61,015 nt of DNA from Kiritimatiellia bacterium (GCA_017652705.1 JAGCAM010000080.1:1-61015), one strand, 5' to 3'. Counted from the first letter of the stretch, positions 16,782-26,501 are shown. Made by a program: numbers and translations. The notes: generated from the letters alone by a model not told the origin.

Positions 16782-18824
16782 TCAGCGGATCACCTTCTTC
16801 ACCGAAACCTTTCCGTCCACCCTCCTGCCGCTCACCCGTCCGCCGCCGGGTATCGCGATGTTTTCAAACGAGACGTCCTTCCACGACGACGGGCAGCCGC
16901 GGAAGAATTCCGTCCTGCCGTCAACCTCGTGCACCATCATTTCCATGACGGCGGTCGCCGCGGCGCACTGACCGTCCATCTGCATGATGCCCAGCCCGTT
17001 GTTGCAGACCGTGAACCCGTCGCGCACGGCGTTGTGGTGAGAACCGTGGCCGTCGTCGCAGAAAAACGCGTCCCAGGCGCGGATGAGATGCGCCGCCGCG
17101 GCGGCGTTGCCGACGTGCAGGTGCAGAATCGCAGCCCACGGCAGGCACCAGCCGGTCCATTCGCCGGTGCCCCGGCCCACCCAGGTGCGGTACGTCGCCG
17201 CCACCGTGCCAGCCGCCGCCGGATCGGCGATGTCGATCGTGTCGAACGGGTAGAGCCCCGCCATGTGGGAATGGTGGCGGTGCGAAACGACGAAAGGCTG
17301 CCCCTCGAAAAGCTGGATGCCCCCCTCTCCCGACGTGTACTGCGGCAGCCGCTTCTCGACATCGAGCCACATCGGATCTGGCTTTTCGCCCAGCATTTCC
17401 GCCGCTGCCGCGAGATCGCGGCAAAGCCGGTGCGCGGCGGCGAGCTGGAAGCTCGGATCGCGCCCCACCGCCTTCCTCACGTCGGCCGCGCCCCATTCCG
17501 GACTCGGCCCGACCGGTATCGACAGCCGCCCGCCGCGCTCTTCCATCATCGCGCGGTACACCTTCATCGCGCCTTTCATGAAATCGTATGCGTCTTTTTT
17601 CAGAAAAGCCGTGTCGCCGGAATATTTAACGTATTTGAACATCATGGCCGCCACCCACGCGGTGGAGGCGTGGTCGATGGTGCCCGTCCAGAACCCGCCG
17701 ATGCATACGCCGCGGTCGTCGACGGAATGCGGCAGCACGTAGCCGCCGTCCACGCCGACGAACTTCCGCGCGTTTTCGGCGAGCAGCGGCCGCCACGACA
17801 GCACCATCCTGAAAAGCGGCATCAGATGCGCGAAATGGCCGCCGCGGTAGGCCGGTGAATAGCATTCCTGCACGTTGATGTTGAAGTGGTAATCGCCGTT
17901 CCAGGGCACGAGTTTGTCGTCTTCAAGCCACGGTCCCTGCAAGCCGGCGGGAACACCGCCCGGGTCCGTCATCGCGCCGAACCGGTACATGCCGTAGTCG
18001 AAGACGCGCTGCACGACCGGATCGGGCACGTTCACCCGCGCGGAGTCTTTCCAGAAACCGCGCCACTGCGCAACCGATTCAGCGGCGATCCGGCTGAAAT
18101 CGGGCGCGAAATCGCGCACGCCGCCGCGGCCGGTCGCCACGGCGAGCGTCGACCCGCGCCGCCGCCACACGAGCGACACGGGGTCGTCGGCGGGAAGCTT
18201 CCACGTGAATCCGCCCCGGTCGGCCGCGGCGAACTTTTCGGCATTGGGAAAACCCATCGCTCCGAGCGCACTGCCCGCCGCGGGAAATTCCATGCAGTGA
18301 ACCGTTTCAACCGCCGGCTCGACCCCTTCCGGAAACTTCATCGCGAAGACGCGGCTTTCCCTCCCCGCCGCCAGCTCGACCGTCCGCCCGTCGGCGAGGA
18401 CGATTCTTCCGAGACCCGTGAACGGGTCGAGCGTTCCGGTCGCGAGTTCCGCTCCGGGAATTTTCAACACCACCCGGCCGAGCGGCAGCATATACGGGTT
18501 GCGGGGTTCGCCGGCGGGGGCGACCCGCCTGAACAGCGCCAGCAGTGCGTCATTACGACCGGTCCGCACCAGCGAAACGATGTTGGAATAGTTCTGCTCG
18601 GGCGTCCACGGGTATCCGCCGCGGTGATCCCAGAGATCGGCCCTGCCCACGGTTAGACGCAATTCACCGTCTCCCCCCCAGACCAGCACTCCGGTTACGC
18701 CGTCTGAAAACGCCATGCCCTCGTGGCATCCGCCGGTGCGCGGGAAAACCCACTCCACGGGCGCGGACTCCGCCGAGAGAAAAACTCCGAACGCGGCGAC
18801 TGCCGATATCGCGGTTTTATTCAT
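16782..18824 (-). CDS. Secreted GH95-like glycoside hydrolase
   Basis: 680 residues from ATG 18824; a GTG six codons earlier is less likely because the signal peptide (MNKTAISAVAAFGVFLSAESA) starts here. The N-terminal beta-sandwich (about 25-220; FSDGVTGVLVWGGDGELRL, with DLWDHRGGYPW) and the (alpha/alpha)6 catalytic part (about 260-600) match the GH95 alpha-fucosidase/galactosidase layout. Key stretches are GLQGPWLEDD, WNGDYHFNINVQECY (the GH95 'W-DYH-NIN-Q-NYWP' motif) and SHRHHSHMAGLYPF. GH95 enzymes normally use an Asn-activated water and a Glu acid; the Asn-rich motif is present. It is shorter than typical GH95 (about 750-800), so the subfamily and substrate are uncertain. It lies 14 bases after the Tat-exported phosphoesterase gene. 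Confidence 0.8.
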   Translation of the reverse strand: MNKTAISAVAAFGVFLSAESAPVEWVFPRTGGCHEGMAFSDGVTGVLVWGGDGELRLTVGRADLWDHRGGYPWTPEQNYSNIVSLVRTGRNDALLALFRRVAPAGEPRNPYMLPLGRVVLKIPGAELATGTLDPFTGLGRIVLADGRTVELAAGRESRVFAMKFPEGVEPAVETVHCMEFPAAGSALGAMGFPNAEKFAAADRGGFTWKLPADDPVSLVWRRRGSTLAVATGRGGVRDFAPDFSRIAAESVAQWRGFWKDSARVNVPDPVVQRVFDYGMYRFGAMTDPGGVPAGLQGPWLEDDKLVPWNGDYHFNINVQECYSPAYRGGHFAHLMPLFRMVLSWRPLLAENARKFVGVDGGYVLPHSVDDRGVCIGGFWTGTIDHASTAWVAAMMFKYVKYSGDTAFLKKDAYDFMKGAMKVYRAMMEERGGRLSIPVGPSPEWGAADVRKAVGRDPSFQLAAAHRLCRDLAAAAEMLGEKPDPMWLDVEKRLPQYTSGEGGIQLFEGQPFVVSHRHHSHMAGLYPFDTIDIADPAAAGTVAATYRTWVGRGTGEWTGWCLPWAAILHLHVGNAAAAAHLIRAWDAFFCDDGHGSHHNAVRDGFTVCNNGLGIMQMDGQCAAATAVMEMMVHEVDGRTEFFRGCPSSWKDVSFENIAIPGGGRVSGRRVDGKVSVKKVIR

Positions 18825-18838
18825 GCCGGCACCTACTC

Positions 18839-20227
18839 TCACACCGAAGGGTTGAAAACATACTCACCGGCGGTCCTGCCGTTCAAAACGTCATGCACCG
18901 TCACTTTGAGTTTACCGTCGACGACACGCCCTTCAATCACCGTCGGAAACTTCTCCGGCACGGGGATTTTCTCGATAACGCCGTCCGCGGTCCGTCTCAT
19001 GCGCACTCCGAGTTCCGGCCCGCCGCCGACAATCTGCGCCCATCCGCGCCCCGGCGCCGGGGGATCGTACCTGAAGCGGTGCTGATGGGCGGCGATCACG
19101 AGCTGAAGCCCCGCCTTCTCGAAACTCGGCTGCCAGAGGCCGGCGCAGGTGCGCTGCCATATCGCGAAAGACTCTCTGTAACGCGGGCCGGTGTCGGCGG
19201 GGACCACATCCCCGGGGTTGCTCTCCGGCCGCGGATCGAACAGCGGTATGTGGCAGAACGCGACCTTGAACTTGGCCGTTTTCACCGCCTCGCTTTCGAC
19301 GGCGCCGGCAAGCCATCGCGCCTGGAGCTCGCGGTAACGCCGCATCTGGAAAATTCCGGCGAACCTGGGGTTGGTGTCGAGCTTGTCTTCGCCGGTATCC
19401 AGCCCGATGAGCGCGATGTCGCCGAGCCGCTGAACGAAGTTGCGCCCCAGTTCGGCGAATTCCGCGCCGCGCTCGGACGCCTCGCGGAACATCATCACTT
19501 TTTCGAGTTCGCGGTTGAACCTGCCGCGGAAATCGTGGTTGCCGTTGATGAACATGTACGGCGTGTCAGCGGCGTATTCAGGATGTTTCTCGTGGGTGTG
19601 GATGAATATGCCGATGGCAAGGTCGATCTTCTCGGTCACGTTCGAGGCGTCGCCGTTCCAGACTACCGCCGACGGCTTGATCTTTTCAATCTTCGAAAGC
19701 GCGAGATCGATCGCGGGCTTATGGTCGTGGGTGTCGTTGATCACGCAGAACGTCCCGTCCACCGCGGCGCCGATCGTGGTGAAGGAGTGGATCTTCGGGT
19801 CGACTTCAGGCCCGAGGTTCTTCATGCTGTACCCGTGTTCGTAAAGAATGCGGTCGGCGCCTATCCGGTAATAGTATCTCGTCGCCGGCTTCAGCCCGGT
19901 CAGTCTCACATGGGCGATTTTATCGTCCACCGTCATGATCCCGTGCCCTCCGGAGAACACCTTCGCGGAGTTCTTCAGACCGGGGTCGGTTGAATATTCC
20001 ACCCATCCGGATGCATCGCCGCTCACCGAGAACGAAACGCCTACCGATGTCTCCGCGGCGTTCTGCAGCACCGGCGCGGAGGTGATGAGCGGGGTTCCCG
20101 GCGCGGCGGCGGACGCGGACGCCGTCTCGTCGGCGGACGGTGCGCGGGATGCGCCCCCCGACGCTGAAGCGGCGACCGCCAACGCGGTGCCGCAGATGAA
20201 CTGCCGGCGGTTCACACTGCTTTTCAT
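18839..20227 (-). CDS. Tat-exported metallophosphoesterase with N-terminal Fn3-like domain
   Basis: 462 residues from ATG 20227, after AAAGGAGAATCATC; the longer frame runs into tRNA-Leu and is rejected. The N-terminus MKSSVNRRQFICGTALAVAA carries the twin-arginine motif NRRQF plus a hydrophobic stretch. A purple-acid-phosphatase-like Fn3 domain follows (about 55-160; TSVGVSFSVSG, LTGLKPATRYYYRIG). The calcineurin-like metal ligands are in order: NDTHDH, WNGDAS, NGNHDF, CHIP and AHQHRF. Together they form a two-metal phosphoesterase site acting outside the cytoplasm on phosphomonoesters or diesters. The pairing with a GH95-like hydrolase suggests release of phosphate from glycans or nucleotides, which is inference. 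Confidence 0.88.
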   Translation of the reverse strand: MKSSVNRRQFICGTALAVAASASGGASRAPSADETASASAAAPGTPLITSAPVLQNAAETSVGVSFSVSGDASGWVEYSTDPGLKNSAKVFSGGHGIMTVDDKIAHVRLTGLKPATRYYYRIGADRILYEHGYSMKNLGPEVDPKIHSFTTIGAAVDGTFCVINDTHDHKPAIDLALSKIEKIKPSAVVWNGDASNVTEKIDLAIGIFIHTHEKHPEYAADTPYMFINGNHDFRGRFNRELEKVMMFREASERGAEFAELGRNFVQRLGDIALIGLDTGEDKLDTNPRFAGIFQMRRYRELQARWLAGAVESEAVKTAKFKVAFCHIPLFDPRPESNPGDVVPADTGPRYRESFAIWQRTCAGLWQPSFEKAGLQLVIAAHQHRFRYDPPAPGRGWAQIVGGGPELGVRMRRTADGVIEKIPVPEKFPTVIEGRVVDGKLKVTVHDVLNGRTAGEYVFNPSV

Positions 20228-20275
20228 GATGATTCTCCTTTGCATGATTCGGCGGGCCGGGCCGCGCCCGGCGGT

Positions 20276-20359
20276 TGGTGCATCTGGTGGGATTTGAACC
20301 CACACGCCTTTCGGCACCGGAACCTAAATCCAGCGTGTCTGCCGTTCCACCACAGATGC
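20276..20359 (-). tRNA. tRNA-Leu (anticodon TAG)
   Basis: 84 bases with encoded CCA and a long variable arm, as expected for class II tRNA-Leu. The acceptor GCATCTG pairs with CAGATGC, followed by discriminator A and CCA. The anticodon loop TTTAGGT gives anticodon TAG, reading CTA/CTN. The T arm GTGGG-TTCAAAT-CCCAC is perfect. It sits between dnaJ and the phosphoesterase gene. Confidence 0.94.
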
Positions 20360-20409
20360 AAGAGTGTCGTTGTCTCACGCGGCATGGGGCATTTCCTCCC
20401 GGCGCCGCT

Positions 20410-21603
20410 TCACCGCTTCAACTTGTCGCGGTGTGAAAAGAAGATTCTGGCGCGGTTGGCGAACGCCTGCGCCTCCGGAAAATTTCCTCCGTTGACAAGC
20501 TTCTGAAAATCCTCCAGCGCCTCGCGCTGTCTGCGGTCGAGGTTGACCGGCACTTCGAAGACGATGCGCGCGTCAAGATCGCCGGGCGACCCTCCCCTCA
20601 GCGACGGCACGCCTTTGCCGCGCAGCCTGAACACCTTGCCGTTCGGCGTACCCGGCGGTATCTTCAGCCGCGCCTCCCCGTCCGGCGTGGGCACGGCCAC
20701 CGCGCCGCCGAGCGCGGCGGTCACCGGCGAAACCGGCACGTCCACTTCGAGGTCGAGACCGTCCCGCCTGAAAATGTCGCTGTCGCGCACGCCGATCAGC
20801 ACGAAAAGATCGCCGTTATCGCCGCCGCGCAGCCCGCCGCCGCCCTTGCCCGAGAGACGCAGCCTGAAACCGCTGTCGATGCCGGCGGGTATTTTGAGCG
20901 AGATTTTCCGCGGCGCCGTCACATGCCCGGAACCGCGGCACTTGCGGCACGGCTTTTCGATCACCGAGCCTTCGCCGCCGCATGTCGGGCAGGTCTGCCG
21001 AACCTGGAAAAAGCCGCTGCCGCCGATCACAACCCCGGCGCCGCCGCAGCTCCGGCAGGCGACGCGCTTCGAACCCGCCGCCGCTCCGCTTCCGCCGCAG
21101 TCGGGGCACTGCACCGGCAGCGTCAGCTCGAGATCCCTCTCGCTGCCGAAGAGCGCCTCGTCGAAATCGATGTCCAGCCGGAAAGTCATGTCGTCACCGC
21201 GCCGCGGCGCGTTCGGATCGACCTGCCGCCGCTGCCGGCGCCCGCCGAAGAAATCCCCGAAATTGCTGAATCCGCCGCCGCCCATGCCCCCGAAGATGGA
21301 GCCGAGTATGTCGTTGAGATCCACATCCTGGAAGTGCGAGAAGTCGCGCCCGAAATCGAAACCGCCGGGCCCGAAATTCACGCCCTGGTGACCGAACTGG
21401 TCGTAACGCTGCCGCTTCTCCGGATTCGAAAGCACCTCGTAGGCCTCGGACACCTCGGTGAACTTTTCCTTCGCTTCGGGGTTGTTGGGATTGCGGTCCG
21501 GATGGTACTTCATGGCGAGCTTGCGGTACGCCGATTTTATCTCGTCGGCGGTCGCCGTTTTCGCAACGCCAAGAATTTCGTAGTAATCGCGCTTTTCAGC
21601 CAT
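20410..21603 (-). CDS. dnaJ: Chaperone protein DnaJ (type I)
   Basis: 397 residues from ATG 21603. The J domain (residues 3-68; YYEILGV, YHPDRNP with the HPD triad) stimulates DnaK ATPase. A Gly/Phe-rich linker (75-125; FGPGGFDFG) and the zinc-binding domain with four CxxCxGxG-type repeats follow ([32 protein letters not shown], about 145-215), then the C-terminal substrate-binding beta domains. All type I features are intact. It lies 17 bases after grpE in the order argG - grpE - dnaJ. dnaK is not in the window, and no CIRCE element is visible upstream. Confidence 0.96.
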   Translation of the reverse strand: MAEKRDYYEILGVAKTATADEIKSAYRKLAMKYHPDRNPNNPEAKEKFTEVSEAYEVLSNPEKRQRYDQFGHQGVNFGPGGFDFGRDFSHFQDVDLNDILGSIFGGMGGGGFSNFGDFFGGRRQRRQVDPNAPRRGDDMTFRLDIDFDEALFGSERDLELTLPVQCPDCGGSGAAAGSKRVACRSCGGAGVVIGGSGFFQVRQTCPTCGGEGSVIEKPCRKCRGSGHVTAPRKISLKIPAGIDSGFRLRLSGKGGGGLRGGDNGDLFVLIGVRDSDIFRRDGLDLEVDVPVSPVTAALGGAVAVPTPDGEARLKIPPGTPNGKVFRLRGKGVPSLRGGSPGDLDARIVFEVPVNLDRRQREALEDFQKLVNGGNFPEAQAFANRARIFFSHRDKLKR

Positions 21604-21620
21604 GCAAGTCTCTTGTCCCT

Positions 21621-22253
21621 TCACTGCGCGCCATGCGCTTCTTCCTCGTTTTTACCGCCCGCTTCTCGGGCGGGAGCTCCCGCCGACACCACCACCTGCG
21701 CCGCGCGCAGCAGTTTGTCGTTCAGCGTCCACCCGGTCTTCACCACTTTGCAGATCCTGCCCTCGCCGATCTTCGCGTCCGGCAACGTCGCGATCGATTC
21801 GTGAAGATTCGGATCCGGCTCCCTGCCGACGATGCCGTCCATCGGCTTCGCTCCGTGGTCGGCCAACGCCTTGAGCAGACCGTCGTAAACGAGTTTCACG
21901 CCTTGGACGAACGGATCTTCCGCGTCGGCGGCCTTCTCCAGCGCGAGGCCGAGATTGTCCACGGTCGGCAGAATGTCCTTCAGAATGTCGCTTTCGGCGT
22001 AACGGTAAACATCTTCGCGGTCGCGGGCGGCGCGCTTCTTGTAGTTGTCGAAGTCGGCGAGCGTGATGGCGTAAAGAGATTTCCAGTCCGGCTCGGACGG
22101 TTTCTCCGCAGGCTTCTCCGCGGCGTCTTTTTTCTCCGCCTCCGGCGGCTGGCCGGCCGTTGTTTCGCCATCCGCCGCTATTTTCTCCGCAACTTCGGGC
22201 ATCTCTGCCGTTTCGCCTGCTTCTGCGGCTTTTTTCTCTTTTTTTTCTGACAT
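21621..22253 (-). CDS. grpE: Nucleotide exchange factor GrpE
   Basis: 210 residues from ATG 22253 (a TTG immediately upstream is in frame). The first 70 residues are a Glu/Ala/Lys-rich disordered or coiled-coil region. The GrpE core follows: [21 protein letters not shown], then [12 protein letters not shown] and the C-terminal beta domain with [15 protein letters not shown]. GrpE releases ADP from DnaK and acts as a thermosensor. The start is preceded by GAGGATAGGGATTAACAG. It lies between argG and dnaJ with gaps of 19 and 17 bases, so all three are likely on one transcript. Confidence 0.95.
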   Translation of the reverse strand: MSEKKEKKAAEAGETAEMPEVAEKIAADGETTAGQPPEAEKKDAAEKPAEKPSEPDWKSLYAITLADFDNYKKRAARDREDVYRYAESDILKDILPTVDNLGLALEKAADAEDPFVQGVKLVYDGLLKALADHGAKPMDGIVGREPDPNLHESIATLPDAKIGEGRICKVVKTGWTLNDKLLRAAQVVVSAGAPAREAGGKNEEEAHGAQ

Positions 22254-22272
22254 CAACTGTTAATCCCTATCC

Positions 22273-23508
22273 TCACTTCACCTCGATCTGCCCCGCCCTG
22301 GCGAGCATCTTCGCTTCGACGGACTGAATCTCGGCGAAACCCTGCGAGCTGTGGGGGTTGAGACCGTTCGAAGCCTCCATCGAACTGTCGGCCTCGTTGT
22401 AAATCGTCGCTTTGAGCCCCTTGAGCGCCTCGAAGAAGATGTTGCCTTTATAGAGGCCGAGCGTTACTTCGGCGGTCGCCTTGTCAGCCCAGACCTGCAC
22501 CGCGGCGCGGGCGGCGCGCGTCGCCGGATCGAACCATCTGCCGTCGTAAATCTGGTCGGCGATGAATTTCGAGAGTTCGCCGAAAAGCTTCGTCGAGCGG
22601 CGGTCCATGATGCCTTCGTAGATGTAATTGAGGCCGCGCGAAAGAACTTCCATGCCGGGGGCCTCGTAAACGCCGCGGCTCTTCGTGCCGATTATGCGGT
22701 TTTCGAGCGCGTGTTTCATGCCGACGCCGTTGCGTCCGCCGATTTTGTTCACTTCGAGCATGACGCGGTAGGGCGAGAGCTTTCTGCCGTTCACCGCGGT
22801 GCAGCGCCCCTTCTCGAACTTGAGGACGATCTTTTCGATTCTGCCGGGGGCGTCCTCCGGCCAGACGCCCATCGTGGGCTTCACGATGCGCATCGAAGTC
22901 TCCATCGACTCAAGATCCTCCGCTTCGTGTGAAAGCCCGGCGAGATTGCCGTCGGTCGAATACTTCTTCTTCGTGCCGACGAACGCCTGGATGCCGCGCT
23001 CCGCGAGGAAAGCCACCATCTGGGTGCGGCCGGGGAAGCGCTTCAGCAGCTCCGCGTCGCGCCACGGGGCGTAGACGCCGAACTTCGGGTCGAGAACGTT
23101 GGTGTAGCGTTCGAAGCGCATCTGATCGTTGCCGCGGCCGGTGGCGCCGTGGACGAGGGCGACGCAGCCCGCCTTCTTCATGGCGGGCAGCAGCTTCTGC
23201 ACGGTGACCGCGCGGGCGATGCCGGTGGAGTTCCAGTAGCCGCCGTCATACATCGCCTGGCATTTGACGGTCTCGAAGCAGATGTCCGCCATCTCTTTCG
23301 TTACATCGACGATGGTCGTGGCGACGCCGGTGGGAGCCATTTTCTTCTTGATGTCGTTGATGTTCTTTTCGTCCGGCTGGCCCACGTTGGCGGAAAAAGC
23401 CTTGACCTTGACGCCCGCGTCCTTGAGAACGCAGCAGATGGTTTTCGAATCAAGCCCGCCGGAAACGCACACTCCGACCGTCTTGCCTTTCAGTTCTTCG
23501 AGCTTCAT
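22273..23508 (-). CDS. argG: Argininosuccinate synthase
   Basis: 411 residues, the typical length. It joins citrulline and aspartate, using ATP, in arginine biosynthesis. The PP-loop SGGLDS is at residues 16-21, and the citrulline/aspartate-binding stretch GATGRGNDQMRFE (about 122-134) is intact, as are YSTDGNLAGLSHEAEDLE and SRGVYEAPG. No other arginine genes are in the window; it appears to head a transcript continuing into grpE and dnaJ. The promoter is the extended -10 at 23547-23555, and an AGGAGTCAAAGGAGTAGAAA stretch precedes the ATG. Confidence 0.96.
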   Translation of the reverse strand: MKLEELKGKTVGVCVSGGLDSKTICCVLKDAGVKVKAFSANVGQPDEKNINDIKKKMAPTGVATTIVDVTKEMADICFETVKCQAMYDGGYWNSTGIARAVTVQKLLPAMKKAGCVALVHGATGRGNDQMRFERYTNVLDPKFGVYAPWRDAELLKRFPGRTQMVAFLAERGIQAFVGTKKKYSTDGNLAGLSHEAEDLESMETSMRIVKPTMGVWPEDAPGRIEKIVLKFEKGRCTAVNGRKLSPYRVMLEVNKIGGRNGVGMKHALENRIIGTKSRGVYEAPGMEVLSRGLNYIYEGIMDRRSTKLFGELSKFIADQIYDGRWFDPATRAARAAVQVWADKATAEVTLGLYKGNIFFEALKGLKATIYNEADSSMEASNGLNPHSSQGFAEIQSVEAKMLARAGQIEVK

Positions 23509-23546
23509 TTTCTACTCCTTTGACTCCTGTGAAATATTGAGACCAT

Positions 23547-23555
23547 ATTATACCA
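23547..23555 (-). promoter_or_regulatory. Extended -10 promoter of argG-grpE-dnaJ
   Basis: TGGTATAAT on the minus strand, with the -10 at 23547-23552 and TGG at 23553-23555. No -35 match. The leader is about 30 bases with AGGAG. Confidence 0.5.
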
Positions 23556-23584
23556 CTTTTCGCCGCATTTTTGTGGCGCAATTT

Positions 23585-23857
23585 TCAATGCGGACGTCCC
23601 TCGTGCGGCAAGACAACGCGGTCGGCGTCCTTGGCGACAATGCGGAAAGCGGGATCGAGTTTCACGCCCGCCAGCAGAGCGGGGCGCCACACCAGTTTCA
23701 CCGGCCCTGCCACGCCGTGGCGGAGGAGCATATCGTCCGAACAGGCGATGAAGAACGCGCGCTCCCGGGCCTCGCCGGGGGCGAAAGTGAAAGCAGCTTC
23801 GGCGCCGTGCACGGAAGCCCCACCCGCACTCAACCCACCAACTGTCGGCGCGGTCAT
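23585..23857 (-). CDS. Small ORF of unknown function, possible C-terminal remnant
   Basis: 90 residues starting 10 bases after the SGNH hydrolase stop. No signal peptide. The content reads like an internal and C-terminal part of a larger protein (FTFAPGEARERAFFIACSD, then VKLVWRPALLAGVKLDPAF) rather than a complete small protein: its start has no clear Shine-Dalgarno and the first 15 residues are low-complexity. I do not recognise the family. It could be a real small gene in the SGNH operon or the end of a decayed carbohydrate-active enzyme. Confidence 0.4.
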   Translation of the reverse strand: MTAPTVGGLSAGGASVHGAEAAFTFAPGEARERAFFIACSDDMLLRHGVAGPVKLVWRPALLAGVKLDPAFRIVAKDADRVVLPHEGRPH

Positions 23858-23867
23858 TGTGCCGGCG

Positions 23868-24551
23868 TTACCGGCCGGCCGCCTTCAGCACCGCGTCCGC
23901 GACCTGTTTCGTCTCAATCTCTTTCAGCGGCTGGCGATGATGGTACGTGTCGGACCAGTTAGCTTCGCGGTCCATCGGATCAAGCCGCGCGAAGAGATCG
24001 TTCACCTCGAGTCCGTTCTCCTTCGCCACGGCCAGCGCGACTTCGTTGAGGGCGCGCACCCGCACCGTCAGTTTCGCGTCTTTCAGCGGCGTGGACGTGG
24101 CGATGATGATTTTTGCCTTCGGCGCCTTGCGCCGGATGAGCGCGACCGCCTCGCGGTAGCGCTTCGCGTACGCTTCGACGGGCGTCGCCAGCGAGTGCAG
24201 GCCGTTGTTGAAGTGGACGACGTCGTACGGCAGCGTCGGATCGTCGAGAAACGCCTCTAGAAGCTTCATGTAGACGGGGCTCGTGACGCAGTAGCTCGAA
24301 GCCCAGTAGCTCATGTACATCTTGCCCTTAAGAAGCTTCGCGACGCCGCCCTGGTACTGCGCGGTGATCGAGTCGCCGACGAGCAGCACCCGCGGCATGT
24401 TGGTGTGGATCATGCCGCCGGCGTTGTACATGGACCATTCGGTCTGCTCGTGCCCGCGAAGTCTGTCCGACACCGGACAGGTCTTCGAGATGTCGTCCGC
24501 GAAGACGGACGCCGCAAGCGCAGCGACGACGGCGGCAAGTGCTGTTTTCAT
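23868..24551 (-). CDS. Secreted SGNH/GDSL-type hydrolase
   Basis: 227 residues. Signal peptide MKTALAAVVAALAASVFA, then the SGNH blocks: VLLVGDSITAQY (Ser at about residue 61, block I), a Gly-containing loop, HFNNGLHSL (Asn, block III) and WSDTYHHRQPL near the C-terminus (Asp/His of block V). These give the Ser-His-Asp catalytic set of esterases, including carbohydrate acetylesterases. It follows a larger SGNH lipoprotein by 12 bases and a DUF4838 protein, so deacylation of a polysaccharide outside the cell is the likely role; the substrate is unknown. Confidence 0.85.
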   Translation of the reverse strand: MKTALAAVVAALAASVFADDISKTCPVSDRLRGHEQTEWSMYNAGGMIHTNMPRVLLVGDSITAQYQGGVAKLLKGKMYMSYWASSYCVTSPVYMKLLEAFLDDPTLPYDVVHFNNGLHSLATPVEAYAKRYREAVALIRRKAPKAKIIIATSTPLKDAKLTVRVRALNEVALAVAKENGLEVNDLFARLDPMDREANWSDTYHHRQPLKEIETKQVADAVLKAAGR

Positions 24552-24563
24552 AGCTGGCGGTCC

Positions 24564-26441
24564 TTACTTGATGGTCGCCTTGACGACGGTGGAATCGGCC
24601 GCGGGATAGGACCAGACAAGTTCGCCGAACGTGTCGGCCGCGGGCGCCGGGAAAGCCGGCGTCGCCTCCGCTCCGGCGGGTGCGACAAGCGTCACCTTGC
24701 CGACGATAAGGACGGTGCGCCCGTCATCGCGGACGACCGACGGCGTGACGAGCGTGTTCGGATCGTCGCTGGCAAGACGCCCCGACAGGCGGACGGCGAC
24801 TTTGACCGGACGCTTCGCGCCGTCTTTCTGGCGGATGGTCGCGGAGATCGCACCGTCCGCGGCGAAGACGAGCGTCGCCGCCGTGCGGTCGTCTTCGCTG
24901 ACGACCGTCGTAACGCCGTCTTTCACGGTGCAGCTGCGCTCGGCGAGCGGCGGCACCATGCGCGGCTCGGTGCCGAGCAGACGGTAAACGCGGTCGCCCG
25001 ACGTGACGAGAATCGTTACCGGCTTGACGCGGCCGTCGGCGGTTTCGGTGTCGAGACGCGTCATGGTCGCGCCCGGAGCGACCAGTCCGGCGGCGACGGC
25101 GGGACGCTCGGGACGCGCCACGGGCTTGCGCGGGGCGATTTTCGCCTTCGCGAAATAGCGCGCCAGCTGCCGGCCGATCAGCTGTTTGCCGCGGTCGTCG
25201 TTGTGGGCGGCGTCGCGCTTGAACCAGTCCAGCGGCTTGCGCGAGCGTGCGATCGTGTCGCAGGGGTCGGTCGAGAGGTCCCAGAGCGCGGTTCCGGTGC
25301 GCGCGGTCGCCGCGCGGTGGTACCACTGGCTCAGGGGGAACCAGTAACACCAGCGTTTCTCCATCTTGCTCCACGTCGACCAGCTGGACGATTCGTTCCA
25401 GTGCGTCTGTTCGCTTGAGCGGCGGAATTCGTACGAAGGCGGCGGCGTGCAGACCACGACTTCGATGCCCGCGTCCTTGCAGCGCTCGATCGTTTCGACC
25501 ATGTCGTCTTCAGGGGCTTCCTTGTAGGGTTTGGCCCAGACGCCGTTGGAGATGCCGCCGATTACGACGAGGTCGGGGCGGTGCTTCAGCACGTATTCCG
25601 CGAAGTTCTCCGCGGTGTGGTACCAGCTCGTGCCGGTGGATCCGCGCACGGAGATGATGAACTCTGGGTCGGACTTCGGGTAGTCGCGCTTGATGAGCGA
25701 GGTGAAGCCCGAGCAGTATGTGTCGTTCATGATCGAGTCGCCGAGCAGCACGACCTTGAGCGGCCGGCCGTCCTGCAGCGCCGCCTTCGTGCGCGGCAGC
25801 AGCGCGAACGGGTCGGACGGGATGTCGCTCGCGAGCTGCGGCAGCGTCGCGTAGAACCGGTCGCACCACGCCGCCGCCTCGTCCGTCGTGAGCTTCACGA
25901 GCGAGACGTCCTTCACCTCGGCGCCCCTGCCGGAAAGGAACGCGAGCTGCACGCTCGCGGCGCGGCCGTCGGCGACGAAAATCTCGTCGTAATGGCGCCA
26001 GTCGTCGCTCGGGTAGACCGCGCTGTTGATGTCGGGCAGCATGTTGCCGTCGGCGTCGAAGAGATCCACCCACCAATAGCCCTTCGCTTTGGCCTTGAGG
26101 TCGAAGCGAAGCAAGTAAAACGCCCCCTTGCCCTCGGGTTTGCCGACGAGGCGGATGCGCTTCGATTCGATGCGCCCGCCCTTCGACTCGTAGTAGCCCT
26201 CGAACGGGATGTAGACGACTTCGCCCTCAGCACCCCGCATTTTGAGCTTCCACCCGCTCTTCGTGGAGAGCGTGCCCGGAAAGTTCGCCAACGTCTTCGA
26301 GCCTGGGTCGGCGTCGCGTTCCCATTCGACGGTCTCGGCTTTCTCACCGCCGCCGAGCCATGCGCAACCCCCGATCAGGACGCCAGACAGAGCGCCCGCG
26401 GCGCACATCCGACAACCAACCAACAACTTCATCTTGATCAT
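24564..26441 (-). CDS. SGNH-hydrolase-like lipoprotein with N-terminal and C-terminal beta domains
   Basis: 625 residues. The signal ends in the lipobox SGVLIGGC (Cys near residue 26), so it is probably lipid-anchored. Residues about 40-200 look like a carbohydrate-binding jelly roll (YWWVDLFDADGNMLPD). The SGNH core starts at VVLLGDSIMNDTY (about residue 234), with VVIGGISNGVW (near residue 295) and a late DWFKRDAAHNDDRGKQ containing the Asp/His pair. From about residue 440 there is a beta-rich C-terminal domain resembling the all-beta domain of polysaccharide lyases or heparinase-like proteins. Start ATG 26441 follows AAGGAAAACAA. It is co-directional with the DUF4838 gene upstream and the smaller SGNH gene downstream. 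Confidence 0.82.
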   Translation of the reverse strand: MIKMKLLVGCRMCAAGALSGVLIGGCAWLGGGEKAETVEWERDADPGSKTLANFPGTLSTKSGWKLKMRGAEGEVVYIPFEGYYESKGGRIESKRIRLVGKPEGKGAFYLLRFDLKAKAKGYWWVDLFDADGNMLPDINSAVYPSDDWRHYDEIFVADGRAASVQLAFLSGRGAEVKDVSLVKLTTDEAAAWCDRFYATLPQLASDIPSDPFALLPRTKAALQDGRPLKVVLLGDSIMNDTYCSGFTSLIKRDYPKSDPEFIISVRGSTGTSWYHTAENFAEYVLKHRPDLVVIGGISNGVWAKPYKEAPEDDMVETIERCKDAGIEVVVCTPPPSYEFRRSSEQTHWNESSSWSTWSKMEKRWCYWFPLSQWYHRAATARTGTALWDLSTDPCDTIARSRKPLDWFKRDAAHNDDRGKQLIGRQLARYFAKAKIAPRKPVARPERPAVAAGLVAPGATMTRLDTETADGRVKPVTILVTSGDRVYRLLGTEPRMVPPLAERSCTVKDGVTTVVSEDDRTAATLVFAADGAISATIRQKDGAKRPVKVAVRLSGRLASDDPNTLVTPSVVRDDGRTVLIVGKVTLVAPAGAEATPAFPAPAADTFGELVWSYPAADSTVVKATIK

Positions 26442-26501
26442 TTGTTTTCCTTGCCTTATTCTTTATTCTTTTCTTCTTTATTTTTTCCCTTGACCGAAGA
26501 C

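Noticed and set aside
21604-23508. CIRCE-type heat-shock operator upstream of argG-grpE-dnaJ
   Set aside because: No TTAGCACTC/GAGTGCTAA inverted repeat is present upstream of grpE or argG.
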